NCBI RefSeq assembly: GCF_018143015.1
Contig: NC_054740.1
Span: forward strand, 38,132,180-38,196,179
From: Lytechinus variegatus
Taxonomy: Eukaryota > Echinodermata > Echinoidea > Temnopleuroida > Toxopneustidae
Length of the DNA stretch: 64,000 nt
Direction: 5' to 3'
The translations under genes and the position numbers were made by a program. Below are positions 44,811 through 57,000 of this stretch, piece by piece (positions within the stretch are counted from its first letter, which is position 1; each line of letters starts with the position of its first letter). Below the pieces are notes generated by a model. That model searched no databases. It was not told where the DNA came from and saw only the letters and a list, made by a program, of their open reading frames with translations.

Positions 44811-46007
44811 TGGCATCTCTTATATCTGGACTGCGCAACGTCAGAATCGCGTAAGTTTGGATTTTTTGATAATTCAAATATATTTCCAGTCAAATTGTAT
44901 ACCTAATCGGATTCTTGTTTTACTTACCATAAAAAAATTTCGAACATTTACGCGTCCAAAAATTTGATGAACTTTCAAGCTCCGATATCCACACTTTACA
45001 GGCGAGTTTCCACATTGAAACTTATATGGACAGAAAGAGCACATCTTCAGCTGTCTGTTAAAAGGCACGAGATTGCACCTACTATGTGCGCATGCGCATT
45101 AAACCCCATTTTCAATGAGCCTCCCAGACAGAGGCGATGCCACTCGCAGCAAAACCCGCGCGAAAACCGTGCCACCAAAACCAGCGCTCGCGATGCCCCG
45201 TATTCGCACATAGCTACTTTAGAGCCTACTTTTTATTTCAAATATTGATAGAGATGATCTACGTCGTAGCCAAAGGCAATCTCCCTATGTCAAAACAATT
45301 TTTGAAACTAAAAAAATATCAGCAAATTAAAAAGGGCACAGCCTAGGCCTAACGTTATTTATGATCCTAAAGACACTTTCATGAAAAAAAACCCTTTCTA
45401 AATAAATTCTACTCTAGCTAGGCAGCTTCAGTAGTTAATGCGGGTAAAATATTACTAGCTAAAAACTGGACTAGATTTATGTCTACACACAAAGATAGTG
45501 CATGGTGTTGCACCATATAATGCCAATACACAGTATTAACACTTACACTACTGTCTACAGATCTATACACTACAGACTACACCTCCGCCAGTGAACATTG
45601 CCATTGTCATTGATTAACCCCATTCATTCATTCATTCCACATCCACACAGCTCACAGAAACCGCGCGCTCGCAAATGATGCATCATGCACTAGACAACAT
45701 ACTCTACGTTCTATTCTTAGCTTACCGTATAAAAGACCAAATTTTTTTTCTTCCTCTTACTCTTATCCGAAGTTGGCAAAAAAAAGGTGCACGAATTGCC
45801 GTTCTTTTATGGTTGTCTTGCAGATAATTTACTTCCAGACTGCTCGAAGTTCCTGTGACATGACACCATACTAGGCATAGCATGACACACATGTGTACAT
45901 TTCAATGACCGAAAATTATCGAGAGATGGCGCTCTTTAATAAAATTTTGGAGAAGCTTCTGAGAGGAGGGACCGAATGCACAGGGGCGGCACCAGGACAC
46001 AACTTAC
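44811..46007. other. Region 5' of ABCE1, no gene seen
   Basis: A moderately CpG-containing part at 45085-45220 stands out from AT-rich surroundings. No conserved coding sequence. If the 46008 exon is right, this is part of ABCE1 intron 1. Confidence 0.35.
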
Positions 46008-46085
46008 CTCGATGGTGTAGGGCGGGGTGGTCGGCAGAGGGCAAGACGACTTATATGGGACGCCGACATTTTCTCCATTGAATTA
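46008..46085 (-). promoter_or_regulatory. ABCE1: Candidate non-coding first exon and promoter of ABCE1
   Basis: On the minus strand a CpG-containing block (CCATATAAGTCGTCTTGCCC, then CACCATCGAG) ends at 46008 with a consensus donor GTAAGT. It would splice to the acceptor before 39804. Placement rests only on the donor and composition. Confidence 0.35.
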
Positions 46086-46714
46086 TATGGTTATCTTACC
46101 GTAACACGACCCAAGGCTCTACTTTTTATACTCTTCGATCCCTTTAGTTTCCCTTCCCCCTTTCCTCAGTCCCTCAATTTAAATAACTTAAAAAATCATA
46201 GGTGCCGATCACCCCTGCCCCCTCTGTAGCTACATCCATGCGTTTACACCAAGTTGATGAATATAAACCGTTTGGACTGCCATGCTCCCTCCAATCAATT
46301 GATCAAGGCGTCTCAAATTTCGATCCTTTGAAGTTTTATTTGAAAATTTGTTTTCCCATTAACTTTGCTTTCATTTTAGGAAATATGATAAGCGCCTAGC
46401 TCCATGAAATTAAGGAGAAGAAAAATTGTACTAGCATTTGCAATTCAGCCTTTTGCTGCAACGAATGTTTTTTGATGTACCAATAATTACCATTATTATA
46501 AATAAATAAAAAACAGACTTTGTAAAAGATGACTTTTTTACCTGAATAGAATAGAAAATAATTTCTTTTGCACATATAAATCGTACAAGAAGAAAATGAT
46601 TAAAGATTAGTGTAAAGGTTAATTAGGAAGATTATTAGCCTAAAAAATGTCCCTACACACTCACCTTACCCCATAGCTCCACCCCCCATCTCTCTCCCCA
46701 GACACTCACACAAG

Positions 46715-47569
46715 CAGGCCTGGGCGTCGATCCATTTTTCAGATGGGGGGGGGGGCAAAATCATGAATCAAAGTTCCAAAGGCACTCGATCACACCCAAA
46801 GTACAAACTCACACACGGGACTCACACAGACACATAGGTATTTATATATATATATATATATATGACTTATGATATCTCACCAATAAGTTAATGCGAGCGC
46901 GAGCTGAAATTTTTTAGTATACTGACATGAAAACAGGAAAAAGGTTCCTGTTTAGGACTGTTTGTAGTAATTCATGAGGATAGATACATGTATCTCACTA
47001 CACAGATAATGCGAGTGACGAGAGCGAGCTGAAAATTCTTTATATTCTGAACTGAAAGCTTGATAGTCTAAGCATTTTTGGTACCAATGATTAAGATGGG
47101 TATCTAAAAGAACAATAGATGTGAGCGCGAAGCGCTTGCTGAAAAATTTGATATTTCGATCTGAAAAAAGACAGTTTAATGGACGTTTTTGATAAAGAAC
47201 AAGAAATATATCCAGGGAGTTCTGTTGAGGTTAAGAAAATAATGAAAACGGGACATTCTATTCACCTATTTAATCATGAGTTTTGCGTTTTTGCTACATA
47301 AACGATGCGAGCGCGAAGCGCGAGCTGAAATTTTTTATATTCCAATCTAAAAAGCGGACATTTTGAGCACAATTTTAGATAAAGAACGAGTTGGTATCTC
47401 AATCTCGCTTGCTGATTTCTGTGTAACATTACAATCTTATTTTATTTTTACACATTGATCAGCGGAATTATTGGGGGGAGGGCAAAACAATATGTTTGCC
47501 CCCCAATATTTTCATTGGTGGGGCGATAGCCCCCCTGCCACCCCCCCCCCCCCAGGATCGACGCCTCTG
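46715..47569. mobile_element. hAT-type non-autonomous element with exact 8-bp target duplication
   Basis: It begins CAGGCCTGGGCGTCGATCC and ends GGATCGACGCCTCTG; the GGCGTCGATCC core is inverted exactly. CACACAAG flanks both sides (46707-46714 and 47570-47577). The interior has at least four diverged copies of GCGAGCGCGAAGCGCGAGCT-type sequence followed by GAAATTTTTTATATTC, G/C homopolymers near the ends, and a TA microsatellite at about 46845-46862. No transposase. Confidence 0.85.
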
Positions 47570-47577
47570 CACACAAG

Positions 47578-48074
47578 CTCACTTCAACTCACCACCTCCC
47601 ACAGTTTTGAGTCAGAAGATACAGTCGTGCGCCATCTTGTGGTTCAAACATAAACTCTCATCTACAGATGGAATTAAGTTATATCTTTAGAAATGAACTT
47701 CATCCTTGCAATGACCCGACTCTCTTCCATCGGCAACAGGACAAAATTCTTAATTCACCCATGTCTGACTTGGTGTAGAAACACAAGGAGACTGCGAATA
47801 AATTATGATGTCCTTAATTAGCCCTCATATCTGACCGACCGTGATGGAAAACCCCATTACTACCCCCACCAATTCAAAAACAGATTTGAAAAAAAATAAA
47901 ACATTCATTTAAGGCCTACAAAACATATTCGTACGGACCCCGAGTCTATCTTTTCCTTCCACTCTTCCTCCAACTATGGAGGCATATGCTCTGGGTCCAA
48001 CCAGTGCCATATTGCTTCGTGGACTCATTCAGACAAAGCACCTCGAGTTTTTCATCCCGTCCCGTAACCTCTAC
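47578..48074. other. Stretch without a supported gene
   Basis: No recognisable coding or repeat structure between two hAT-like elements. Confidence 0.45.
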
Positions 48075-48225
48075 CATTGGCCGCGGAAGCCAAAACATTT
48101 TTTTTTTTGGGGGGGGGGGTCCACCAGAAATTTCGGGATGGACACAAGTAAAAAATTTGACAAGAAAAAAAAAAGGTTATCAATTTTTTTTAGGGCCCCC
48201 CCCCCCCCCGCTTCCGCCGCTTTTG
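48075..48225. mobile_element. Short hAT-like MITE
   Basis: The ends CATTGGCCGCGGAAGC and GCTTCCGCCGCTTTTG are imperfect inverted repeats. The flanks ACCTCTAC (48067-48074) and CCCTCTAC (48226-48233) match at 7 of 8. Poly-G and poly-C runs lie just inside the ends. Confidence 0.6.
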
Positions 48226-48541
48226 CCCTCTACTCTAAACATTGATGATCGTCGTGTTGGCGGGGGTTGAAATCCAAGAAGGTTGTTTCCTTTTAGCCGC
48301 GTCCCCTTGGTTATTTCTTATGTATGTATATATATATGTGTGTGTATATATCATATACACACACATGAATTTGTTGTTAATCAATATTTCACTTTCTGAA
48401 GAATTAAAGACGAAACTAGTTAAAGTGAAATATTTGAGCATTCTTTGACTATTCTTCATTTATTTTGATTATTATATATATATATATATATATACAAAAT
48501 GCATCAGACATTACTTGTCACCATTATATCCCAATTATTTT

Positions 48542-49127
48542 AAAGGAGAATGAATCCTTTGGACCAAGAAAGCTTGTGTGAAAACAGAAAAATCAAAGAA
48601 ACAGATCAACGAAAGTTTGAGAAAAATCGGACAAGTAATGAGAAAGTTATGAGCTTTTGAATATTGCAATCACTAATGCTATGGAGATCCTCACATTGGC
48701 AATGCAACAAAGATGTGTGATGTCACTCTTGAACAACTCTCCCCATTACTTTAGTATATATTTCACTTAAATTGCCTCTTTTATTACATCTATCAGTAGA
48801 ACATGTATTCTTTCTATAGGAGGGCATGTAATACAGATTTTTAAAGAATACATCATGGATAAAGAGTTTGTACCACCATACGAAAAAGCAAAAAGACACA
48901 TTTTCAGGGTATTTCATAGTCCATCAAAGGGAAAGTTGTTCATGTGTGACATCACACATCCTTGTCGCGTTGCCAATGGGAGGATCTCCATAGCATTAGA
49001 GATTGCAATATTCAAATGCTCATAACTTTCTCATTATTTGTCCGATTTTTCTCAAACTTTCTTTGTTCTTATTCTTTGATTTTTCTGTTTCGACACAAGC
49101 CTACTTGTTCCAAAGGTTTCATTCCCC
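48542..49127. mobile_element. MITE, family A copy 2
   Basis: Same family and layout as 10932-11539: AAAGGAGAATGAATCCTTTG at the left, CAAAGGTTTCATTCCCC at the right, and arms with GAGAAAGTTATGAGC and GCTATGGAGATCCTC. In both copies TGTGTGATGTCAC lies near the middle. Confidence 0.75.
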
Positions 49128-49617
49128 AAATATTTTAAGCAAACCGTTATGAAATACTTGTACTATTACTCTCTTTCACACTCCGGTTAATCTCAATAAA
49201 AAATGTTCAATTATTCTTGTTCGATTTTCTTTGTAATAATTCACACCAACTTTTTGATACTTAATTGTATGGGAATAAGCATTTACTTCTCAATCCATTC
49301 CCATTCTTTTTTATTGAATATTATTATTTCATGACTCTATAAATTCATGAAGTTATAATTATTGAAGGCTGATTTGAAATAATATGGGAGCAGAGCAATT
49401 TGGGCGGTATAGGCCTATATCTGGCCATTTAACGCGTCGGTGTATCCTTTTTCTCACCCACTTGCACAGACGTACCTCTTCGTATCTAATTTTCTGATGC
49501 GCAAGCTAAAAGAATCAACTTATGACAGAACAAATCAAACGAAGCTGATTAATAAGGGCCTTTACTGAACTGAAACGATATTTCAAACACCTTTTGAAAG
49601 TTTCAATTATCAGAAAT
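49128..49617. other. Stretch without a supported gene
   Basis: AT-rich spacer between two mobile elements; no coding or RNA feature recognised. Confidence 0.45.
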
Positions 49618-51374
49618 CAGGGGCAGATGAACGTATTTTTGTTTGGGAGGCAAAGCCAAAAAGGGCACTTTGGTGACAATGGACGTTTTCATCTGAGATT
49701 ATCTTCTGCGAGTGAAGTAGTTGTGTGTTTTGTAGTTACCCGGTAATTGAGTTGAGCCAAGCCTTTTTAGATGATATCTGATTGATAAGAGATATTATGG
49801 CTTTATTTCCGAGAGAAAAAAAAGAAGGAAAAAGCAACCGCGTAGCCAGGATTTAATTTTGGAGGGGCGGTAAATGCACGCAAAGCGTGCCAACACTTAC
49901 AGAGCGCGCGAAGCGCGCTCCCTAGGGGGTGGGTGCAGGGAGGGGGAGTTTCCCCCTGAAGCGCGAAGCTTTTAGTGTTTCATAAATTAAAATTAAAAGG
50001 AGCCGTTTCTCTTGTCTCTAGTACCTCCAATTTGGTTGACTATATTGCGATTTTGAACCTTGTTTTCAAATGATTTTGAATGCACAAAAGAGGTATATAC
50101 ATGTACAATGGAGGAAATTAAAATGATAATAACTCCGCGCGGAAGCTAAAGCGTTTTATCAATTTTTCTTGCCATAAAAAGGGTCCCGAGAAAAGGGTTT
50201 TCTCAAAGATATATTGAATACTTTCTTTGGAAAGATCAGATTTGATTACAAACAATTTAGCAACAGTGCATATTTTTAACTCGCAAAACAGAGGATAAGA
50301 TTGGTAGAGGAAGATATTCCTCCCCGCGCAGAGCAATGAAACTCTGAAATTTCAAAGGGCGGACGTTTCATCAAATGTAGATGAATACCCAATCGGCTCT
50401 AATTCAATTGATTTTCTAAGATTATTGAACTTCATTACAAGGAAAATAGTGCGCAAAAATAGTTGAAACTTCTGCGATTTATTGAAACTATCTATCTTTA
50501 TAAAAAAGATGCCTAATTTTTTTGACTTATCCTGAAGCGCTTCATTTTGAATATAAAGAAACTTAAGTGTCATTCAAAATTTCAAACTGAGGGCGCAAAA
50601 CAGGACAGGAGATGAATGTATACAGGGAAATGACATGAAGTTTAATACAATTTGATAAAAAATATTGTACTTTTTATTTAATACGACACGAATTTCATAC
50701 CCTTCCTCTTTTTAAATTAGGAACCTGTTTGCCCCCAAATTATGGTTGTTTAGTAATGAGCTGAAAAGCGGGAGAAGTTGACTTTATGGAGGTGACGGCA
50801 GAAACTGATATAAAGATTTTACCCGCCCGGAGCCGACCAGCCCAGAAGTTGCGCGATCAATTGAAAAAAACTTCATATATTTACTTCGGCCTAACCTTAC
50901 TCAAATTCATGCCCTAATGTATACAATTTTAACTTTAACTGGCAAGAAGCACATAGCTGAGGTGGAAAAACAGGGTTAGAGAAAAGGTGGGGGAAACAAT
51001 GGAGAACTTCAATATTGTCATCTAACCGCGCGCAGCGCGGAAGCAAAATTCATTTATAAATTTAGAGCAAGAAGAGTGAAGGAGTTTCTCTTTTGAGAAA
51101 AAAATAAAGAATAAAAAGAAATAAACAACACAAAGCTACCTTCCTTTCTTCCCTTTCCTCCCTTCCCTTTTCTCCTCTCTTTTTTCCTTCTTTTTTTTTT
51201 CTTTTTTGGGGACGTTTTGGGGGGCGACCGCCCCCACCGCCCCCCCTGGCTACGCGCATGGGAAAAAGCATTTTCCATTTTGTACAATGGCATTTTTTCC
51301 TACTGGGATTTTTTTTCTGGGGGGGGGGGCAAGTGCCCCCTCCTTGCACCCCCCCCCCCGTTCTGCCGCCCCTG
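49618..51374. mobile_element. Outer hAT-type element interrupted by another
   Basis: It begins CAGGGGCAGATGAACG; the right end reads CGTTCTGCCGCCCCTG, an imperfect inverted match. TCAGAAAT flanks both sides exactly (49610-49617 and 51375-51382). Most of its length is the nested element 49835-51260. Confidence 0.75.
49835..51260. mobile_element. Inner hAT-type element nested in the previous one
   Basis: It begins CAACCGCGTAGCCAGG and ends CCTGGCTACGCGCATG. GGAAAAAG flanks both sides exactly (49827-49834 and 51261-51268). The interior has GCGCGAAGCGCG-type motifs and fragments such as CCGCGCGCAGCGCGGAAGC, but no transposase frame. Confidence 0.8.
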
Positions 51375-51689
51375 TCAGAAATACTGAAAAAATGGCTGAA
51401 AGCAGAATGCCGCAACGGCTGAGCCCCCCCCCCACCCCTCCCCGACCAAATCCTACCCTTTGCTTGCATATAGATTATGGGGCAGGTGCGGATTTAGTGG
51501 AGTACGTGGTTTCAACACTATATAGAGATTGTATGCTCTAATTACCATGGACCCTATAGTTTTGTGATTTTAACAACGAAAATATTTGCTGCATTCCATC
51601 TTTATACCCCGGCATCAATACTCCTCCCACATCCTCCTCTCCTCTACTTCAGACGTACGCGTACCCCCCCCCCCCATACCAAAGTCACC

Positions 51690-51980
51690 ACCACTTTCTC
51701 CGCACCGGTTATGAAACACTAGTGAGAGATTCCTCGGGCTGCTGCAGCAGCTGCATTGCATTAGACGAGTGTCGCTGCGGGAACGGGCCGGAGAGAGCGA
51801 GCGCAATGCAAGCAAGGGGGCATCGCGAGGATTAAGCATACCGGTATTCATGCAGATGCTGTTGCGGACGCCGTCACGAGCTCGGTGCTTCTGTAAATTT
51901 AACTTGGAGCCCTTAAGTTGAGGAAGGAATTTGCGAATGTTTGAACTGGGCCTGATACTAGCAGATAAAAGATATCGAAG
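51690..51980 (+). promoter_or_regulatory. Candidate promoter and non-coding first exon of the GALNT gene
   Basis: A CpG-rich segment (CGAGTGTCGCTGCGGGAACG, GCGGACGCCGTCACGAGC) in AT-rich DNA about 2.1 kb upstream of the GALNT ATG. A possible donor, CGAAG-GTAATG, ends it at 51980. Supported only by composition, position and the donor-like site. Confidence 0.35.
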
Positions 51981-52370
51981 GTAATGGATCACAGTTGCAC
52001 TATTTCATTTCTTAGTCAGTGTTAGTGTAAAAATACCAAGTTCAATTTCCTGGTACCGTTCGGTAATAACAACTAATTACCGGTGCATGCAATTTTATCA
52101 TTTATGCTCACATAAATTTATTGGGGTTATCACGATTCTGTGAATTGCGATGTTACAATCAGGGTATGTCTCATTTGACTAGAAAAGGTGTTTTATTTTT
52201 CCTCAGTTTGTGTGTGTGTACATCATATTTTTTCTTGTCTTGGATAGTTGGATTTCACTTTCAGATTATATGCCTAAAATTAAAAAATAATGATTAAATT
52301 CCAGCATGTCCAGTTGTGTAACTAACACCAAGGAGCTCAAATTCAAAATGAGTTTGTACAGAATCCAATG

Positions 52371-52558
52371 CAGAGCTACCAAGTCTCACGCATTATGCGT
52401 GAGACTCAAGCATTTTGGACTCTTGTTCATCCCCTCAAAACTCTGTCTCACGCAACTATCACAGCCTATCCCCATATACATTGTACACAATGTCTGTGAT
52501 CTCACTCAGATTCACAGAAAATCTCACGCATAGCTGGTCTTTGAACTTGGCATCTCTG
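52371..52558. mobile_element. Short hAT-like MITE
   Basis: The left end CAGAGCTACCAAGTC and the right end (AACTTGGCATCTCTG) are inverted. CCAATG is repeated on both flanks (52365-52370 and 52559-52564). It contains the palindrome GTCTCACGCATTATGCGTGA and further CTCACGCA motifs. Confidence 0.6.
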
Positions 52559-54053
52559 CCAATGAAGTGACCACCAAAGTCCAAAGACAAGTGTCTGTTT
52601 GTATAAATGAAAAATATGTGCCAAAGGATTCTGGAAGAAATTGTGTAATTGCTGAGAAATAAGCAAATGAGCACAGGATTCGGGTCAAGGCTCAAGCGTC
52701 TGGCCAACATTCAAAGCAATAATAATACACTGTCCCACATGCGCTTATCTGTGTTGGTTATCTTCAGTGTGAACATTTTTCAGCATAGATTTCAAGATTT
52801 CACAAAGTTCAGTTTTATGTAACTGTACCAGATCTAGATCCTTAATGATATAGTGACAATTAAGCTTGGTTTCACACACTTTCTTGTGTAATCAGTGTTT
52901 ACTGCAACTACTTTCATTTATCTTTAAAGGCTTATTAACTGTTTTGGTCCAAAATATTCAAGACTCGATCTGATTCAAAAGAGATTTGTCATTATCACAA
53001 TATGAAAATTCTATGTTGATCATGTGATTATCAAGTGAGTGTTAAGGCCAAACCTGAAAGTGTGCATTATTTCAGATGAAAGGCAGAGACAAAACCAATG
53101 TTTTTTTTATCAGATGGAATTTGCTATCAAAGTTGAAGTGCTTTTAAACTCGATTGGTATCATATTTTCTTTTTTTTTTAAAGACATCGCTTGATATTTC
53201 CTTTTGCTTGTTGAGAAGTTAAGGTTTTCTTACACTATTTAAAGTTGCTGATGGTTTTTCCATTTATATTTTAACAAATGACAATATATCTTAATAGAAC
53301 AGTCAATAACTTCAAAACAAAACTAGACAAGTTTTGGTCTGCATGGCATTATGCTCATGCATGGGATTAGTACTAGTCACTGCATTGGCACAGCAAAGGA
53401 CAAATAGCACAGATAGTGATTTATCCAAGCTAGGAAGACAAAGTACAGTACAAGATAGACCTGGAAACTTGACTGCAGACACAACTGTATTTTTCCAGTA
53501 GATGCGGTATAAAGGTATAAAGGTATAAAGAAAGTTCATACATGACAGTAACCTTTTTCTTTTGGTGATTTTCATACAAGAAATAAAACTTTATCATTGA
53601 TGATCAAATTTAAGTGATCAAAGTTCTTTGACTAAAAAAACTCTTCTTTCATGTTCTTTTATTTTAGATGAAGATGATTCAAATTAATAATACTTTGTCT
53701 GGAAAGATGCAGGATTGAATGGAGGAACATTTCATTTTCATGGAAACAACAACATTGGTGTCATGAAGAGCAAAGGAGACAAAGGGATGTCAAAACAGTG
53801 TACTAGTATTGTTATGAAATCATTTGCTGTTCAGATGGCTTAGAATTATTTATCAGTAAATCAAGGATAAAGTGCTGTATCCATTGTGTTTTGATTTTGC
53901 AAACTTGCCTTGCTGATTATGATATTGGACAGATTTCATCCAAGACATCTTAAGAATTTCTGAGCCATGTTTCTGTGATAACACTCCAGATTTCACAATT
54001 ATAAGCTCGGAAAGTTCCCAATTCTACCCATTGGAGTGAAATTGAATTTCATC
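52559..54053. other. Upstream or 5' UTR region of GALNT
   Basis: No conserved coding sequence. An acceptor-like TTTTATTTTAG ends at about 53667, so the first coding exon may begin there, with several upstream ATGs. No other structure seen. Confidence 0.35.
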
Positions 54054-57000
54054 ATGAACATATTTAGGATTCGAACACGACGGACTCTCCGTTTTCTAAT
54101 TGTATTTATAGTTGTGTGCGTGTTGATGTATGCTTTCTTAAGCTCAAAGCCAGCAATTAGTGATAAGGGACAAAACTTTCCACGAGTAGATGATCGTGAC
54201 TCACATCTAAAATTCAATGCTCCTGGGGACCAAAATAATCATTGGAAGGAAGAAAGACATTTTGAAAAAGTAAGTATTGTAGTTTTTTCTACTTATTAAA
54301 CCATACTTGGACAGTAAGCAAATAAAAAAAAAACTTAGACAATTGAACCAATTTTTTTTCTCTTGTTGGTCATAGACAGTCTTTGAACTGCAATACATCT
54401 ATGTAATTTTTGCCCATCTCCTCATAATTCCTTAATTTCTTATTACCAGTTTGTAAGATTGCCTCGAGTGAATAAATCCTTGCGCTGCTGGCAGATGGGC
54501 ATTAACTTGCCCAAGCCTTGGAAAGTAGTTTTTTAGTATTAAATGGTGTGACAGGGAATGCTTGTGTCCTTTCACAATGCATTATTACATGTAGGTCATT
54601 ATTACGTTATTGTAGGCAATTACAAATTACAATACAATTGAATACCAAATGGAAGTGCTATCAGAACTACATACAGCACTAAAGACCCCAAAATGATTTT
54701 TCGGTAAAAAATAATGCTAATGCCTTTCTGCTAGCCATGCGATGAAATGCAGTTTAATATAGTGCAAATTTATTTAATACGAGCTTAAGGTTAGTGTGAC
54801 TTCAGTTTTATGACAGTTTTGTGTACTTAGTGATCAATAAGAAATTGCTTTATGCATGCCTGTACCCAGGTACATGTAACTGATTTCTTATGTACATGTA
54901 CGCACTGTAGCCTACATGTACATTCTGCTATAGTGTGCACACAGTGTCCGGTCTTTAAAGGGGAAGTTCACCCTGACAAAAAGATTATTGTAAAAATGGC
55001 AGAAAAAATAATAAAAAATATTGACGAAAGTTTGAGAAAAATTCATCAAATAATTAAAAAGTTATTAGAATTTCAATTATTTGATTTGTGACGTCATATG
55101 CGAGCAGCATTCCTACATAGCGAATGGTAAAAAATCAATGAAATGTCATTTTCTCAGAAAATTCAAAATGGTTTTCACTGTACCTTTTGTATATCAATAG
55201 ACAAATCATATCACACCCGATCATAAATATAAAACATAATTAAGTCATCAGGAACCGTAAAAAATTTGAAATTCATGCATTTTATATTACATAACACATG
55301 GGGCAGCTGCTCGTTTATGACGTCACAAATCCAAAACTTTGAACTCTAATAACTTTCTTATTCTTTAACAGATTTTCCTCAAACCTTCACCAATAATTTT
55401 TACTATTTTTTCTGCTATTTTTACAACAAAGTTTTTATCAGGGTGAACTTCCCCTTTAATAGGTTGGAGACAACATTTTTCCATGTTGAATGTGTTCCAG
55501 AGAGCTATTTTTTTGGCTCAAATTCACAAAGTAAAGAAAGAGGGTTAAGATTTCATGGAATGTTTGAATCCTTAAAAAAGGATGCATGCCTTCTCTTTGG
55601 CTATAAAAAGCTTGAGACCAGGCTTTATCAACTCATTTTCAAGCCACAGAACCAGGGAATGATTTTCCTGATATCACATTGCAGTTTCATCCAGATTTTA
55701 ACTGATTCACAAAAATTTCCTCTGTGTAGCCTTTTTTTTTAAATGTAGGACTGTTTAAAACATTGGAAGCTTTTCTCTTACATGTACAACCAGAATGCTG
55801 AATCAATATACAGTGTGATGTCATTGGATGTAGAAACAGTTATTCTAGATGATAGGCCTTTCAATGCTTTATCAGTGGTGTTCTTGATTGAAGCATAAAA
55901 GCATTTAATGCACATGTGGAAACAGTCGAATCTATATTCAGGATTTTTTTCACACTGAGGAGATGGGAGGTTTATGCCGTTTACTCATATTAGAATGGTT
56001 TTATATGGTGCTGTATGGTCAGAAAATTGCAATGAAAAATATGTTTTTATCAGTCTCTTGTACACAATAATCCTCACACTGTAGTTTGACTTGAGAATTT
56101 ATTTAGGAAATATTTTATATCTGGTATATTTCATCAGTCATGCTGCAGTATGCCTGGCATGGTTATTTGCATTGTATGAAAAAATGTACGTATACAGGTT
56201 GTATTTGGAAAATTAATGCTCTTCACTGAAGCTGGCATACTGTTTGAAAATTTTTTTTTTTTTTGGGGGGGTCAGTACTTACATGTACAATGTATGTTCT
56301 TTGTTGAAGCCTTACTTGTACTTATGAATAGCAGATTGAGAAATCAGTAATTTTTCTTCATATTTTCAATGCAATGAATGGGATATAAATTAAAAGAGAT
56401 GTTGTGAATCCGAATCACTAAATGTGGAACTGTTGCCAAAAAGGGCTGAAGGCAAAGCAGACGGATGTGCAAATACTGTATGTAATGTGCAACATGTGTT
56501 TTGATTACCAATGATTACATGTATGTACACGAGACAGCTAGCTACCTGTGTGAGAGACAAATTGAGCAGATGTTCTCTTGCTTTATAAAGAAAGGACAAC
56601 AAAGTTTAAAGGCCATCTTCAATATTTTTACATGTATACCGGTATTATACTTTATTATGGAGTGTATACAAGCCTGGGTGTATAAATTGAAAGACAACTC
56701 TATTCTGGATAAAGAGCCAAAGACATTTGTTTAAAAACATTTTTTTTTTCATTTGCAGTCAATCTTTTAGTCTTCAGATTACAGTTATTGAATGTGGTAA
56801 TGGCATTGCATACATGTACATGTGGACTTCTCTTTTCCTTTGAAAATGGTAATACTTACCCAGGCCAAGCCACCTCAGTGCCTTACTTATATTCTTTTAG
56901 TAGCAATTGGCTGGCGTGCATACAGTATATGATTTACTTTAGTACATAACAATCTACATGTACATGTAATATTATGAATTGGCCCTTGTTTACATGCTTT

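Noticed and set aside
51062..51469. 135-codon Gly- and Arg-rich frame
   Set aside because: Produced by G homopolymers and GA-rich ends of nested hAT-type elements.
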